In this document: in pieces, positions 18,186 through 26,794 of the stretch
Numbering within the stretch: position 1 is the stretch's first letter
Layout of the letters: every line of letters starts with the position of its first letter
NCBI GenBank assembly: GCA_964448855.1
Contig: CAYUXI010000012.1
Coordinates: 1 to 64,000 of the forward strand
From: QAMX01 sp964448855
GTDB lineage: Bacteria > Bacillota > Clostridia > Oscillospirales > QAMX01
Reading direction: 5' to 3'
Length of the DNA: 64,000 bases
Translations under genes and position numbers: made by a program
The notes under the pieces: model-generated
What the model was told of the DNA's origin: nothing
Databases searched by the model: none
The model's input: only the letters and a program-made list of their open reading frames with translations

Positions 18186-18803
18186 TCAGATTCCAATTGA
18201 ATTCCGCGCTTTGGCGCACAGGCGCTGTTCGATCAGCTTGCAGATTTCCTGTGCAGTTTCCTGAACCGTCCGGTTGTAGACAGTGGCGTCATACTCCGGA
18301 GCCAGGTCACATTCCGTTTTGGCCAGCATCAGGCGGCGCTGAATGACATCTTCGGGTTCCGTGCCGCGCCCTCTGAGGCGGTGCTCCAGCTCCTCCATGG
18401 AGGGCGGGAGCAGGAAGACCAGCAGCGCCTCCGGCATCTTCTGACGCACCTGAAAGGCGCCCTGTGTATCGATATCCAGCACCACGATCATCCCTTCCGC
18501 GGTTTTGCGTTCAATCATGTCCCGCGGGGTTCCGTACAGGTTGCCGGCGTATTCCGCATATTCCAGAAAGGCGTTCTGTTCGACGCCTTCGAGGAAATGA
18601 GTGCGATCGGTGAAATAATAGTGGACGCCCTCTTCCTCGCCCGGGCGGGGTGTCCGTGTTGTTTTGGAAACGGAAATGGCGATTTCCCGGCCAATTCGTT
18701 CCGGGCAGAGCGCTTTCAGCGCCTCCAGGACGGTGCCTTTGCCGACGCCGGACGGGCCGGAAAGGACGAGCAGCAGACCGCTGCCTGACGTTTCTGCGTT
18801 CAT
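18186..18803 (-). CDS. gmk: Guanylate kinase
   Basis: A 205-residue enzyme converting GMP to GDP with ATP. The P-loop is SGPSGVGKGT near residue 14, and RTPRPGEEEGVHY near 50 provides the GMP-binding arginine and tyrosine. It starts 8 bases after the remA stop, so the two are translationally close; the ribosome binding site is weak, which fits coupling. Confidence 0.95.
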   Translation of the reverse strand: MNAETSGSGLLLVLSGPSGVGKGTVLEALKALCPERIGREIAISVSKTTRTPRPGEEEGVHYYFTDRTHFLEGVEQNAFLEYAEYAGNLYGTPRDMIERKTAEGMIVVLDIDTQGAFQVRQKMPEALLVFLLPPSMEELEHRLRGRGTEPEDVIQRRLMLAKTECDLAPEYDATVYNRTVQETAQEICKLIEQRLCAKARNSIGI

Positions 18804-18811
18804 ACGAGCAT

Positions 18812-19105
18812 TTACGCTTCGCTTTCGAGCGTTTCCTCCTCTTCATCATCTTCATCATCTGTCTGGTCTTCGACGCGGTGCGCAATCGTTTCCGGTTGAA
18901 TGGCGGACAGAATCACATGGTCACTGTCCGTCACGATGACGGCACGCGTGCGGCGGCCATAGGTCGCGTCAATCAGCATACTGCGATCTCTTGCTTCGAG
19001 GATGATGCGTTTGATCGGCGCAGATTCCGGGCTGACGATGGAGACAATCCGACCGGCTGACACCATATTTCCAAAACCGATATTGACAAGTTTCAAAACG
19101 TTCAT
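18812..19105 (-). CDS. remA: RemA-family (DUF370) regulatory protein with acidic tail
   Basis: A 97-residue protein. Residues 1-75 match the RemA/DUF370 family (KLVNIGFGNMVSAGRIVSI, ATYGRRTRAVI), known in Bacillus subtilis as a DNA-binding activator of matrix and osmoprotection genes. The family is often about 85-90 residues; here the last 20 residues are a run of Asp and Glu that I do not associate with the core fold. The yicC-remA-gmk-rpoZ order is conserved in Firmicutes. Confidence 0.88.
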   Translation of the reverse strand: MNVLKLVNIGFGNMVSAGRIVSIVSPESAPIKRIILEARDRSMLIDATYGRRTRAVIVTDSDHVILSAIQPETIAHRVEDQTDDEDDEEEETLESEA

Positions 19106-19134
19106 ACTTATAAGCCCCTGCCCTTTCCGGTGTA

Positions 19135-20013
19135 TTACTCGATATTCTGTATCTGTTCGCGAACTTTTTCCAGTTCGGATTTCATATCCAGGATCAGCTT
19201 GGCCACATCCAGATCAGAGGCCTTGGAGCCGATCGTATTGATTTCGCGGTTGATTTCCTGCACCAGGAAATCCAGCTTGCGCCCGACCGGTTCAGTCGCT
19301 TCCAGCAGCGCTCGCAGTTGTGAAAAATGGCTGTCCAGTCGAACGGTTTCTTCATCCGTGGCGATGCGATCGGCCACCAGCGCCGCTTCCGTCAGGATGC
19401 GGGACTCGTCGATCTTGGTGTCGCCGAGCAGCTCCTGCATCCGCGTCAGCAGCTTTTCGCGGTATTCCCGGACGATCTCCGGCATCCGGGTACGAACGGC
19501 CTCCGTCATCGTTTCCAGATGCTCCGCCTTGGACAGGACGTCCTGGCGAAGCGCTGCCCCTTCTGTCCGGCGCATCGTCACGAAGGCTTCCAGCGCCTGA
19601 TCAAACACCGCGCAGACCTCTGCCGTCAGCTGGTCGCGGTCTTCCTCGACCTTTTGAACGGTGAAGACGTCCGGCAGTCTTGCAACGCCCATCGCCGTGA
19701 CACCGTCCGGAATGTCATAGGTGGCCGACAGCTCCCGCAGTGCGCGGACGTAGGCGTCTGCCGCAGAGTGATTGAGGGTCAGCTCGCTGTCGCCCTCTGT
19801 GTATTCCAGGTTGATGAAAATATCCACTTTTCCACGGGTGACGCCCGCCGCTTTCAGCCGGGCTTTCACCGGCTCTTCCAGAAATGCGTAGAGCCTCGGT
19901 GCGCGGACGGTGCAATCCAGATAGCGATTATTGACGGATCGCACTTCCGTTGTGATGGTTTTGTTTCCGATCTGTTCCGATGCACGCCCATAGCCGGTCA
20001 TGCTGTAAATCAT
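19135..20013 (-). CDS. YicC-family endoribonuclease
   Basis: A 292-residue YicC/YloC-family protein. The N-terminus MIYSMTGYGRA and VRSVNNRYLD are diagnostic, and the C-terminal DUF1732 region contains GRKLDFLVQEINREINTIGSK. Family members are reported endoribonucleases acting on RNAs including sRNAs. I use ATG 20013, which has GGAG 5 bases upstream, rather than an earlier in-frame start at 20037. It opens the conserved yicC-remA-gmk-rpoZ cluster. Confidence 0.92.
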   Translation of the reverse strand: MIYSMTGYGRASEQIGNKTITTEVRSVNNRYLDCTVRAPRLYAFLEEPVKARLKAAGVTRGKVDIFINLEYTEGDSELTLNHSAADAYVRALRELSATYDIPDGVTAMGVARLPDVFTVQKVEEDRDQLTAEVCAVFDQALEAFVTMRRTEGAALRQDVLSKAEHLETMTEAVRTRMPEIVREYREKLLTRMQELLGDTKIDESRILTEAALVADRIATDEETVRLDSHFSQLRALLEATEPVGRKLDFLVQEINREINTIGSKASDLDVAKLILDMKSELEKVREQIQNIE

Positions 20014-20043
20014 AATCGCTCCATTTCTCCGCTGCATGGAATT

Positions 20044-20081
20044 GTTTCAGAGCTGCCGGCAGCGGACGGCAGCTCTGAAAC
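20044..20081 (-). terminator. Hairpin between the SIS gene and yicC
   Basis: GTTTCAGAGCTGCC (20044-20057) is perfectly repeated in inverse at 20068-20081. No U-run follows on the minus strand (GAAACAATTCC), so it may be a Rho-type or processing element rather than a complete intrinsic terminator. It separates the SIS gene from the housekeeping operon. Confidence 0.5.
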
Positions 20082-20088
20082 AGGCAAA

Positions 20089-21135
20089 TTACTTCGTAAT
20101 GGTCACTTTGGAAAGGCCACGCGGATTATCCGGGTTCAGGCCACGGAGCGTGGACAGTGCGCAGGCAAACATCTGCATGGCGACGCTTGCAGAGAACAGT
20201 GCGCAGATTTCTCCGCATTCCGGCAGGAGAATGCCGGAGTCCGCTTTGGCCAGAATAGCCGGGTTGGGCGTGAAGGCGAAGACGTCGCCGCCCGCCTGCT
20301 GAATCCGCGCGATCATTTTTTCGGAGTCCTCCGTCAGGCGGTCACCCAGCGCAAACTGGAAGACCGGCGTTCCGTCGTTGATCTGTGCGACAGGGCCGTG
20401 ATAGAAATCGCTGGTCGCATAGCCGCGGCTGCGAATGTAGCACGTTTCCTGTGTTTTCAATGCAAATTCCAGTGCGATGGGGTAGGCGAAGCCGCGACCC
20501 AGCACAAAGCTGTCCTGAATGAAGCGATACCGTCCGGCCGCCTGTTCGACGATTTCAGCCTGCTTATACGTTTTTTCCAGAATCTGCGGAACGCGTTTCA
20601 GCTCATCGCGCAGTGTGGCATCGCCCGACCATTTCGCGGCCAGAGCCAGCACCAGGTAGAGCTCACCGATGAAGGTTTTGGTCGCTGCGACCGATTTTTC
20701 CGGTCCCATGGAGCAATCCAGATGGTATTCCGCGCAGCAGGCCATGGGCGATTCCGGTTCGTTGGTAATGGCAGCGGTCACTGCGCCACAGGCCTTGGCG
20801 CGGTTCATGACCTCCATGGCATCGGCTGCACGGCCGCTCTGCGACAGGCCGAGTACCAGCTGATTTTTGAGGCAGAGTGCGCCGTCATACATCGTATAGA
20901 CCGACGGCGCGGCCAGCGAAACCGGCACACCGCAGTATGTTTCAATCAGGTATTTGGCAAAGACACCGGCGTGATCGGAGGTTCCACGCGCCGCAATGAC
21001 CACACCGGCCACCTTCTTTTTCCGGATGGCACGGACAAGCTCCGTCAGCACCTGCGCATTTTTCACTTTGGCCGCACGGCAGCCGGCCGCAGATTCATTG
21101 ATTTCCTTCCACATCAGCGTTTCATTCATCATCAT
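20089..21135 (-). CDS. Double-SIS sugar isomerase/deaminase (AgaS/GlmS C-terminal type)
   Basis: A 348-residue protein with two SIS domains. The first contains GTSDHAG near residue 51 and LSQSGRAADAM near 97; the second contains GRGFAYPIALEFALK near 214, then SDFYHGPVAQI. It matches the isomerase half of glucosamine-6-phosphate synthase without the glutaminase domain, so it more likely deaminates or isomerises an amino-sugar phosphate (AgaS, FrlB or NagB-II type). The start is the first of three ATGs after AAGGAG. It lies 39 bases after ftsK, an unusual neighbour. The substrate is unknown. Confidence 0.85.
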   Translation of the reverse strand: MMMNETLMWKEINESAAGCRAAKVKNAQVLTELVRAIRKKKVAGVVIAARGTSDHAGVFAKYLIETYCGVPVSLAAPSVYTMYDGALCLKNQLVLGLSQSGRAADAMEVMNRAKACGAVTAAITNEPESPMACCAEYHLDCSMGPEKSVAATKTFIGELYLVLALAAKWSGDATLRDELKRVPQILEKTYKQAEIVEQAAGRYRFIQDSFVLGRGFAYPIALEFALKTQETCYIRSRGYATSDFYHGPVAQINDGTPVFQFALGDRLTEDSEKMIARIQQAGGDVFAFTPNPAILAKADSGILLPECGEICALFSASVAMQMFACALSTLRGLNPDNPRGLSKVTITK

Positions 21136-21174
21136 GGCTATTTCTCCTTTTTTGACACAGTTGACTGCTTTTTG

Positions 21175-23838
21175 TTATTCATCGCGGTCTTCGCGCCGAT
21201 AGCGCATTTCCGCCCATTCCTCTTTGGAGATCAGAATCTGCCGCGGCTTCTGCCCTTCAAACGGGCCGATAATCCCGCAGCTTTCCATCTGTTCGACGAT
21301 GCGCGCCGCACGGGCATAGCCGAGCTTCAGCCGGGTTTGCAGCATGGATGTGGAGACGCGGCCGCTTTCCACGGCGATACTCACTGCATCGTTGAACAAT
21401 TCGTCCACGTCATCTCCCGCGCTTTCCGCATGGGATGCAGAGCGGCCTTTGCCCTTGCCGTTGCCGGTGCTCTGGGCGTTTTTGTCGATCTGCGCCATGA
21501 CCTCATCGGAATAGATGGCTGTGTTTTCGTTTTTGACGTACTGCACCACCGCATCGATTTCCGGGCTGGTCACGAGGCAGCCCTGAATTCGTGTCGGCTT
21601 GTTGGCGCCGATCGGGGCAAACAGCATATCGCCTCGGCCAATCAGTCGCTCCGCGCCGATCTGGTCGAGAATGATGCGCGATTCAATGCCACTGGCGACA
21701 GAGAAGGCAATTCTGGACGGGATATTAGCCTTCATCAGACCCGTTACGACGTCGGCTGAGGGCCGCTGCGTCGCGACGATCAGGTGCATCCCCGCTGCAC
21801 GCGCCATCTGGGCGATGCGGCAGATGGATTCCTCGACCTCGCCCGGCGAGACAATCATCAGGTCGGCCAGCTCGTCAATGACGATGACGATCCGCGCCAT
21901 CCTTTCGAAGCGCGGTTTTTCCGTCACGGGTGCTTCGGCGTCTTCCTCTTCGTCGTTCATGGCAAAGGGCGGTGTCTCTTCGGCCATGGCTGCATTCAGG
22001 CGGTCGCATTCTTCATTATATTCGGCAAAATTGCGGACGCCCAGCTCATTGAACTGCTTATAGCGCTGCATCATTTCCATGACCGCCCATTGCAGAGCGC
22101 CAGCGGCCTTTTTCGCATCCGTAACGACGGGGATGAGCAGGTGCGGAATCCCGTTGTAGGAGGCAAATTCGACCATTTTCGGGTCAATCAGAATCAAACG
22201 CAGCTCGTCCGGCGTCGATTTGTAGATCAGGCTGATGAGCAGCGAGTTGATGCAGACGGATTTACCGGAGTTCGTCGTACCGCCGACCAGCATATGCGGC
22301 AGGCGGGCAATGTCCGAAACGATCGGATTGCCGGCAATGTCCTTTCCCAATGCAAACGTCACGCTGGAGCGGCTCTCCTGAAACTCTCGGGATTCCAGAA
22401 CGTCGCGCAGGTAAACGGTGGTAACAATTTTGTTCGGCACCTCGATCCCGATGGCGGATTTGTTCGGAACCGGTGCGATGCGGATGGACTGTGCCGCGAG
22501 CGCCAGCGCAATATCGTCGGCCAGTGCGGTCAGTCGGGAGGAGCGTGTCCCGCTGGAGAGCTGCACCTCATACCGTGTGACCGTTGGGCCACGCGTGACC
22601 GCCACGATTTTGGCATCGACGTTGAAGCTCGACAGCGTATACAGCAGTTTGTCCGCGTTCTGGCGCATTTCCGCCTCCGCGCTCTCCTGATTGGTGGGCG
22701 GTTCGGATTTCAGCAGTTCGATGGGCGGGAGTGTGTATTCATGCACCGTCGGGCTGGCCGCAGCATCGGCCACCTGTGCAATTTCAGCTTCCAGCTCGTC
22801 GGCTGTCATGGTGGTTTTCATGCGCTCTCTTGCGGAGGGCTGCGGATTCACCGGGGCGAACACAGCGGGATCGACCGTCGGCGGCGGTGCAACGCCGCGA
22901 ATGATCGGGGTGGTCGGCTCCTCGCCGATCGGCTCGGACGGTTCCGGCTTCGGTTCCGGCTTCGGTTCCGGTTCGCGAACGGGAATCGGCTGCGGTGCGG
23001 CGACTGCGACCGGTTCCTCCGTTTTGACCGGGAGGGGTTCAGGTTTCGTTTCCTCCGAAGCGGACGGCCTTGCAAATGCACCGGACGGCGTCGCCGGGTA
23101 ATCATCCAGCGGGATATCAATCCGGCGTTTGGTGGTCAGCGGGATATCGATGGATGGGCGCGGCTGCGGCGCAGGTGCTTCCGCAGCTGCGGCCTGCCGT
23201 GCCGCCGATTCCGCAGCGCGCTGCCGTTTCCGTTCAGCGCGGCGGTAGGCGTGCTGCTCAGTCGTTTTATCTTTGGCCTGTTCCAATCGTTCCCCCGCGA
23301 TCGCCGCCAGCTGCGTCAGGCGCAGATTCAGCACATACAGGATGTCGAGCAAAAAGAGCAGAATCAGCACCAGCGCAGCGCCGACGCGGGACAGAGCGCG
23401 AATCAGCAGCGCCGCAACGCCGCCCGACAGCAGGCCGCCACTCCGATAAGCGAGGCCAGCCTGCAGGAGCAGCGCGACAGATTCATAGCGCGCCGGTGCA
23501 AGGAAGACGTGCAGCACTGCGCCCACAAAAAACGGAACGAGGCAAATCGCCAGGCCGCGCAGGTAATTTTTGCGTTTTCGGAAATGAATCAGCAAATCCA
23601 GCGCCAGAACGACCAGCACGAACGGAATGGTGAAGAAGCCCGCGCCGAACAGATACTTGAAGCAGTCGCAGATCAGACCCAGCACGGCGGCATCGCTCGC
23701 AAAAAAGCCGATCAGCAGCAGCACGGACAGAACCAGCAAAACGATAATGGCGACAGCCGTCCCGTTGCCGTCGGATTTGTGCGGAACCGGGGATGCTTTT
23801 CTGCCCCCTGTATTGGATTTCTTTTTCTGAGCTGCCAC
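21175..23838 (-). CDS. ftsK: DNA translocase FtsK/SpoIIIE
   Basis: An 887-residue hexameric dsDNA pump for chromosome segregation at the septum. The N-terminus holds about four transmembrane helices (residues 25-165). A Pro/Glu/Lys-rich linker with a 12-base DNA repeat follows, then the RecA-like motor with Walker A GTTNSGKSVC near 515-524, Walker B VIVIDELADL and the ATQRPSADV motif. The C-terminal winged-helix gamma domain (SMLQTRLKLGYARAARIV) reads orientation sequences. The open frame extends to 24099, but GTG 23838, with GGGAG 6 bases upstream, gives the expected N-terminus (AAQKKKS). Confidence 0.93.
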   Translation of the reverse strand: MAAQKKKSNTGGRKASPVPHKSDGNGTAVAIIVLLVLSVLLLIGFFASDAAVLGLICDCFKYLFGAGFFTIPFVLVVLALDLLIHFRKRKNYLRGLAICLVPFFVGAVLHVFLAPARYESVALLLQAGLAYRSGGLLSGGVAALLIRALSRVGAALVLILLFLLDILYVLNLRLTQLAAIAGERLEQAKDKTTEQHAYRRAERKRQRAAESAARQAAAAEAPAPQPRPSIDIPLTTKRRIDIPLDDYPATPSGAFARPSASEETKPEPLPVKTEEPVAVAAPQPIPVREPEPKPEPKPEPSEPIGEEPTTPIIRGVAPPPTVDPAVFAPVNPQPSARERMKTTMTADELEAEIAQVADAAASPTVHEYTLPPIELLKSEPPTNQESAEAEMRQNADKLLYTLSSFNVDAKIVAVTRGPTVTRYEVQLSSGTRSSRLTALADDIALALAAQSIRIAPVPNKSAIGIEVPNKIVTTVYLRDVLESREFQESRSSVTFALGKDIAGNPIVSDIARLPHMLVGGTTNSGKSVCINSLLISLIYKSTPDELRLILIDPKMVEFASYNGIPHLLIPVVTDAKKAAGALQWAVMEMMQRYKQFNELGVRNFAEYNEECDRLNAAMAEETPPFAMNDEEEDAEAPVTEKPRFERMARIVIVIDELADLMIVSPGEVEESICRIAQMARAAGMHLIVATQRPSADVVTGLMKANIPSRIAFSVASGIESRIILDQIGAERLIGRGDMLFAPIGANKPTRIQGCLVTSPEIDAVVQYVKNENTAIYSDEVMAQIDKNAQSTGNGKGKGRSASHAESAGDDVDELFNDAVSIAVESGRVSTSMLQTRLKLGYARAARIVEQMESCGIIGPFEGQKPRQILISKEEWAEMRYRREDRDE
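22940..22975 (-). repeat. 12-base tandem repeat in the ftsK linker
   Basis: Three units of 12 bases (plus-strand GGTTCCGGCTTC, the third unit slightly changed) run head to tail and encode alternating Pro-Glu-Pro-Lys residues. The repeat is in frame, so gain or loss of a unit would only lengthen or shorten the linker. Confidence 0.8.
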
Positions 23839-23903
23839 AGCCTGCTCCCACCTTTGTATGATAAAATATGGAGAAAAAAAACGAGAACGATCAAAAAACG
23901 TGA

Positions 23904-24707
23904 TCAGATGCATTCGGAAAGAAAGAGCCCCGCCGCCAGTGCCACGCAATACAGCGCAAAGAGCTTCAGTCGGCCAACCCGCACAGCCTTGTTCAGCAGC
24001 CGGATGGCGAGGAAACCCGATGCTGCCGCAGCAGCAAAGCCGACGACACAGGCCGTGACGACGCCCGATTCTGCCCCGGTTTGCAGCAGGTTTCCGCATT
24101 CGAGGACAGCCGCCGCCAGCACGGTCGGCAGGCTAAGGAGAAAGGAATAGCGAACGGCATCGTCCGCTCGGAGCCCGCAGAGCAGGGCGGCCGTCAGCGT
24201 CACGCCGGAGCGCGACAGGCCGGGCACCACCGCCAGCAGCTGCGCCGCGCCGATCACCAGCGCATCGCGCACCGTCATCTCCGCGATGGTTTTGCTGCCT
24301 TTTGAACACCTGTCCGCCAGGCAGAGCAGCATCGCCGTGCCGCACAGAGCAAGCGCTATCAGCCACGGCTTTGATGCGGCTGCTTCGATTGCATTTCGAA
24401 CAAGAACCGCCGGAAGCAGCGGGAGAAGCGACAGCAGCAATCGACTCAGCATTCGCCTGTCTGCCGCGTCCTGCGAGGTGTGGCGGAATGGCAGACGCAG
24501 TCCGGCGCGCAGCAGTGCGGCGACATCGCGTCGATATACAATGCAGACAACGAGCAGTGTCGCCGTGTGCAGCAGGACGGAAAAAGCCAGCGACGTGGGA
24601 CTTTGCATCAGCAGTGCAGCAATGGCGAGATGGGCGGAGCTGGATACCGGCAAAAACTCCGTCAGCCCCTGAATAAGGCCAAAAAGCAGCGCATGAGACA
24701 GTGACAT
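23904..24707 (-). CDS. uppP: Undecaprenyl-diphosphatase
   Basis: A 267-residue polytopic membrane enzyme (BacA family) that dephosphorylates undecaprenyl pyrophosphate to recycle the cell-wall lipid carrier. The motifs GLTEFLPVSSSAHL near the N-terminus and PGLSRSGVT in the middle carry the catalytic Glu, Ser and Arg. It has 7-8 hydrophobic segments. The ATG at 24707 follows GGGAGGG; a longer frame starting at 24773 lies at the predicted transcription start and is unlikely. It is 65 bases upstream of ftsK on the same strand. Confidence 0.93.
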   Translation of the reverse strand: MSLSHALLFGLIQGLTEFLPVSSSAHLAIAALLMQSPTSLAFSVLLHTATLLVVCIVYRRDVAALLRAGLRLPFRHTSQDAADRRMLSRLLLSLLPLLPAVLVRNAIEAAASKPWLIALALCGTAMLLCLADRCSKGSKTIAEMTVRDALVIGAAQLLAVVPGLSRSGVTLTAALLCGLRADDAVRYSFLLSLPTVLAAAVLECGNLLQTGAESGVVTACVVGFAAAAASGFLAIRLLNKAVRVGRLKLFALYCVALAAGLFLSECI

Positions 24708-24782
24708 CAAATCCCTCCCGAAACGACATGGAAAGCCTCTCGGGGACGGATGATTCCTGCATATCGCTGCCACACCTATTCT

Positions 24783-24811
24783 ATTATATCATACTCCTGC
24801 CCGGATTTCAA
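24783..24811 (-). promoter_or_regulatory. Promoter of uppP
   Basis: On the minus strand TTGAAA (24806-24811), a 17-bp spacer and TATAAT (24783-24788) preceded by TGA form a strong extended -10 promoter. The uppP start codon is about 75 bases downstream, leaving a leader of about 70 bases. Confidence 0.8.
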
Positions 24812-24824
24812 ATCCTTTTTGCCC

Positions 24825-25355
24825 TCAGACGTCATCGCGCCGCCGGCGCAGAACCGTCCCGAGCCAATAGGTGTAATATTGAACCCCGGCGGTCAGAAAG
24901 GCTGTCGCCAGAAGCGAGAGCTGTGTAAAGCCCAGCCCCTCCGTCAGGCAGACATATGGCAGATAGAGAAACAGCAGCGTTTTGTTGTCGGACGGATCCG
25001 TCAGATTCATCAGCAGCAGTGCCGGGAGAATCAGAACCGCCGTGGCGATGCAGACGCCGCGGAAGAACATCTCCTTGGAGGGTTTGACGCGTTTCGTCCG
25101 CCGTTTCCCCCGAAGAAACGCGCAGACGGCCAGCGACACAAACAGCAGCAGGAAGCTGACACCCTCCAAAATCTGCTGCACCTGTGCTTTCCCGCCGCCC
25201 TGATAGGCAACGTGATCGAGAGCATCCCCAAAAGCCAGCGGCAGCAGCACACTTGTCAGAAAAACAGACGCCAACACGCACACAACCGTCCAGATCAGCG
25301 TCACGATGGTGCTGAGCCAGAGCTGTATGTTTTTGAAGTCTTCGCGAAGTTTCAT
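24825..25355 (-). CDS. Small membrane protein of unknown function, about four helices
   Basis: A 176-residue protein I do not recognise. Four hydrophobic segments lie near residues 15-42, 62-82, 96-115 and 122-160, separated by a basic loop (RGKRRTKRVKPSK) and ending in a basic tail (RRRRDD), so the tail and the long loop are probably cytoplasmic by the positive-inside rule. The ribosome binding site is strong (GGAGGG, 6 bases before ATG), which supports a real gene. It is leftward, just upstream of the uppP promoter, and divergent from homoserine dehydrogenase. No catalytic motif is visible. Confidence 0.7.
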   Translation of the reverse strand: MKLREDFKNIQLWLSTIVTLIWTVVCVLASVFLTSVLLPLAFGDALDHVAYQGGGKAQVQQILEGVSFLLLFVSLAVCAFLRGKRRTKRVKPSKEMFFRGVCIATAVLILPALLLMNLTDPSDNKTLLFLYLPYVCLTEGLGFTQLSLLATAFLTAGVQYYTYWLGTVLRRRRDDV

Positions 25356-25381
25356 TGCATTCCCTCCATTCAGATGCGTTT

Positions 25382-25387
25382 ATTATA
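25382..25387 (-). promoter_or_regulatory. Likely -10 element for the small membrane protein gene
   Basis: A perfect minus-strand TATAAT lies 27 bases before the start codon at 25355. The -35 region 17 bp further upstream (TTTCCT) is poor, so the call rests mainly on the -10 and its position. Confidence 0.4.
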
Positions 25388-25439
25388 CCGCATTTTCCAA
25401 TAAAAGGAAAGAGGTCTGCAAAAAAAGGTGTTTTTTGGC

Positions 25440-25468
25440 TTGTGATATTTCTTTCGTTATGGTATAAT
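25440..25468 (+). promoter_or_regulatory. Promoter of hom
   Basis: TTGTGA (25440-25445), a 17-bp spacer and TATAAT (25463-25468) preceded by TGG. The leader of about 75 bases before hom contains a repeated ATGCAGCTG but no riboswitch or T-box that I can identify. Confidence 0.75.
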
Positions 25469-25548
25469 AGACAGTATGCAGCTGTCTTTCGGTTGATGCA
25501 GCTGCCCGACCTGTATATCAGATTGATCTTTTTAAGGAGTGAACCAAA

Positions 25549-26793
25549 GTGGCCGGTGTTGCAATTATGGGTTATGGCGTCGTTGGCAGCGGCGTTGCAG
25601 ATATTCTCGTTCAGCATCAGAAAATGATTTCGGCGCGTGCCGGACAGGATATTGTTCTGAAATACATTCTGGATGTCCGTGATTTTCCGGACAGTCCCTA
25701 TCGTGATCGAATGATTCACGATTTTTCGGTCATTGAAAATGACCCCGAAGTGACAACTGTTGTCGAAACCATCGGCGGTTGCGGCGTTGCTTACGAATTC
25801 ACGAAGCGTGCGCTGCTCGCCGGGAAGAACGTTGTCACCTCCAACAAGGAGCTGGTTGCGCGTCATGCGGTGGAGTTTTTCGCCATTGCCGCAGACAAAA
25901 ACGTCAACTATCTCTTTGAAGCCTCCGTTGGCGGCGGCATTCCCGTCATCCGTCCGATCAACCAGTGTCTGGCGGCCAACGTCATCACGGAAATCTACGG
26001 CATTCTGAACGGCACCACCAACTACATTCTCACGCGCATGATCAAGGCCGGACTTACCTTTGACGAAGCCCTGAAGGAGGCGCAGTCCCTCGGCTATGCG
26101 GAGGCCAATCCGACCGCCGACATTGAAGGGCATGACGCCTGCCGCAAGATCTGCATTCTGAGTGCGCTGGCGTTCGGCTTCCACGTCTATCCGGAAATGG
26201 TGCGCGTGGAGGGCATTCAGCACATCGCGCCGGAGGACATTGCGTTTGGCGATGCCATCGGCCGGAAAATCAAGCTGCTCGGCCGTGCCAAGCGGCTCGA
26301 AAACGATCAGATTTATCTGTCCGTTGCACCGTATATGATTCCGTCGGAGTGTCCGCTCTCCGCGATTGACGATGTGTTCAACGGCATCATTGTCAAGGGC
26401 GACTCGGTAGACGAGGTCATGTTCTACGGCCGTGGCGCCGGTAAGCAGCCGACGGCCAGCGCCATTGTGGCCGATGTCATTGACGCGGCCAAGCACAGCC
26501 GCGCCCGCAAGTGGATGGACTGGACCGACGCGGAGCCGGAACGCATTGCCAACTGCCGTCTGGTCGAGCATCAGTACTGCATCCGCTTCCACGCAGAGGA
26601 TATCGAATCGGTGCTCTCCGTGGCGCGTGAGCTGTTCGGTGAGATTACACCGGTGGAAAGTGCGAAGGTTGGCGCTGCCGACGGCGCACTGATCACGCCG
26701 ATGATCGCGGAGGAATCACTGTTAGAGAAGCTCACGCTGCTCGACGAGCGCTGTGGTGAAGCTGTCGTCCGCAACAAGCTGATGCTTTTGTAA
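25549..26793 (+). CDS. hom: Homoserine dehydrogenase
   Basis: A 414-residue oxidoreductase making homoserine from aspartate semialdehyde with NAD(P)H, the branch point to methionine and threonine. The Rossmann motif GYGVVGSG is at residues 8-15, the dimerisation/catalytic region holds GILNGTTNYIL and EANPTADIEGHDA, and a compact ACT-like C-terminal part (residues 340-400) may mediate feedback. It starts at GTG, 9 bases after AAGGAG. The following oxidoreductase gene begins one base after its stop, so they form an operon. metA lies 30 kb away in the same window. Confidence 0.92.
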   Translation: MAGVAIMGYGVVGSGVADILVQHQKMISARAGQDIVLKYILDVRDFPDSPYRDRMIHDFSVIENDPEVTTVVETIGGCGVAYEFTKRALLAGKNVVTSNKELVARHAVEFFAIAADKNVNYLFEASVGGGIPVIRPINQCLAANVITEIYGILNGTTNYILTRMIKAGLTFDEALKEAQSLGYAEANPTADIEGHDACRKICILSALAFGFHVYPEMVRVEGIQHIAPEDIAFGDAIGRKIKLLGRAKRLENDQIYLSVAPYMIPSECPLSAIDDVFNGIIVKGDSVDEVMFYGRGAGKQPTASAIVADVIDAAKHSRARKWMDWTDAEPERIANCRLVEHQYCIRFHAEDIESVLSVARELFGEITPVESAKVGAADGALITPMIAEESLLEKLTLLDERCGEAVVRNKLMLL

Positions 26794-26794
26794 G

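Noticed and set aside
23839..24099. 87-residue N-terminal extension of ftsK
   Set aside because: It overlaps the end of uppP, has no family similarity, and a good GTG with GGGAG lies at 23838.
25475..25549. Possible T-box or riboswitch in the hom leader
   Set aside because: The leader is only about 75 bases and lacks a T-box sequence or a recognisable aptamer; only a short repeated ATGCAGCTG is seen.
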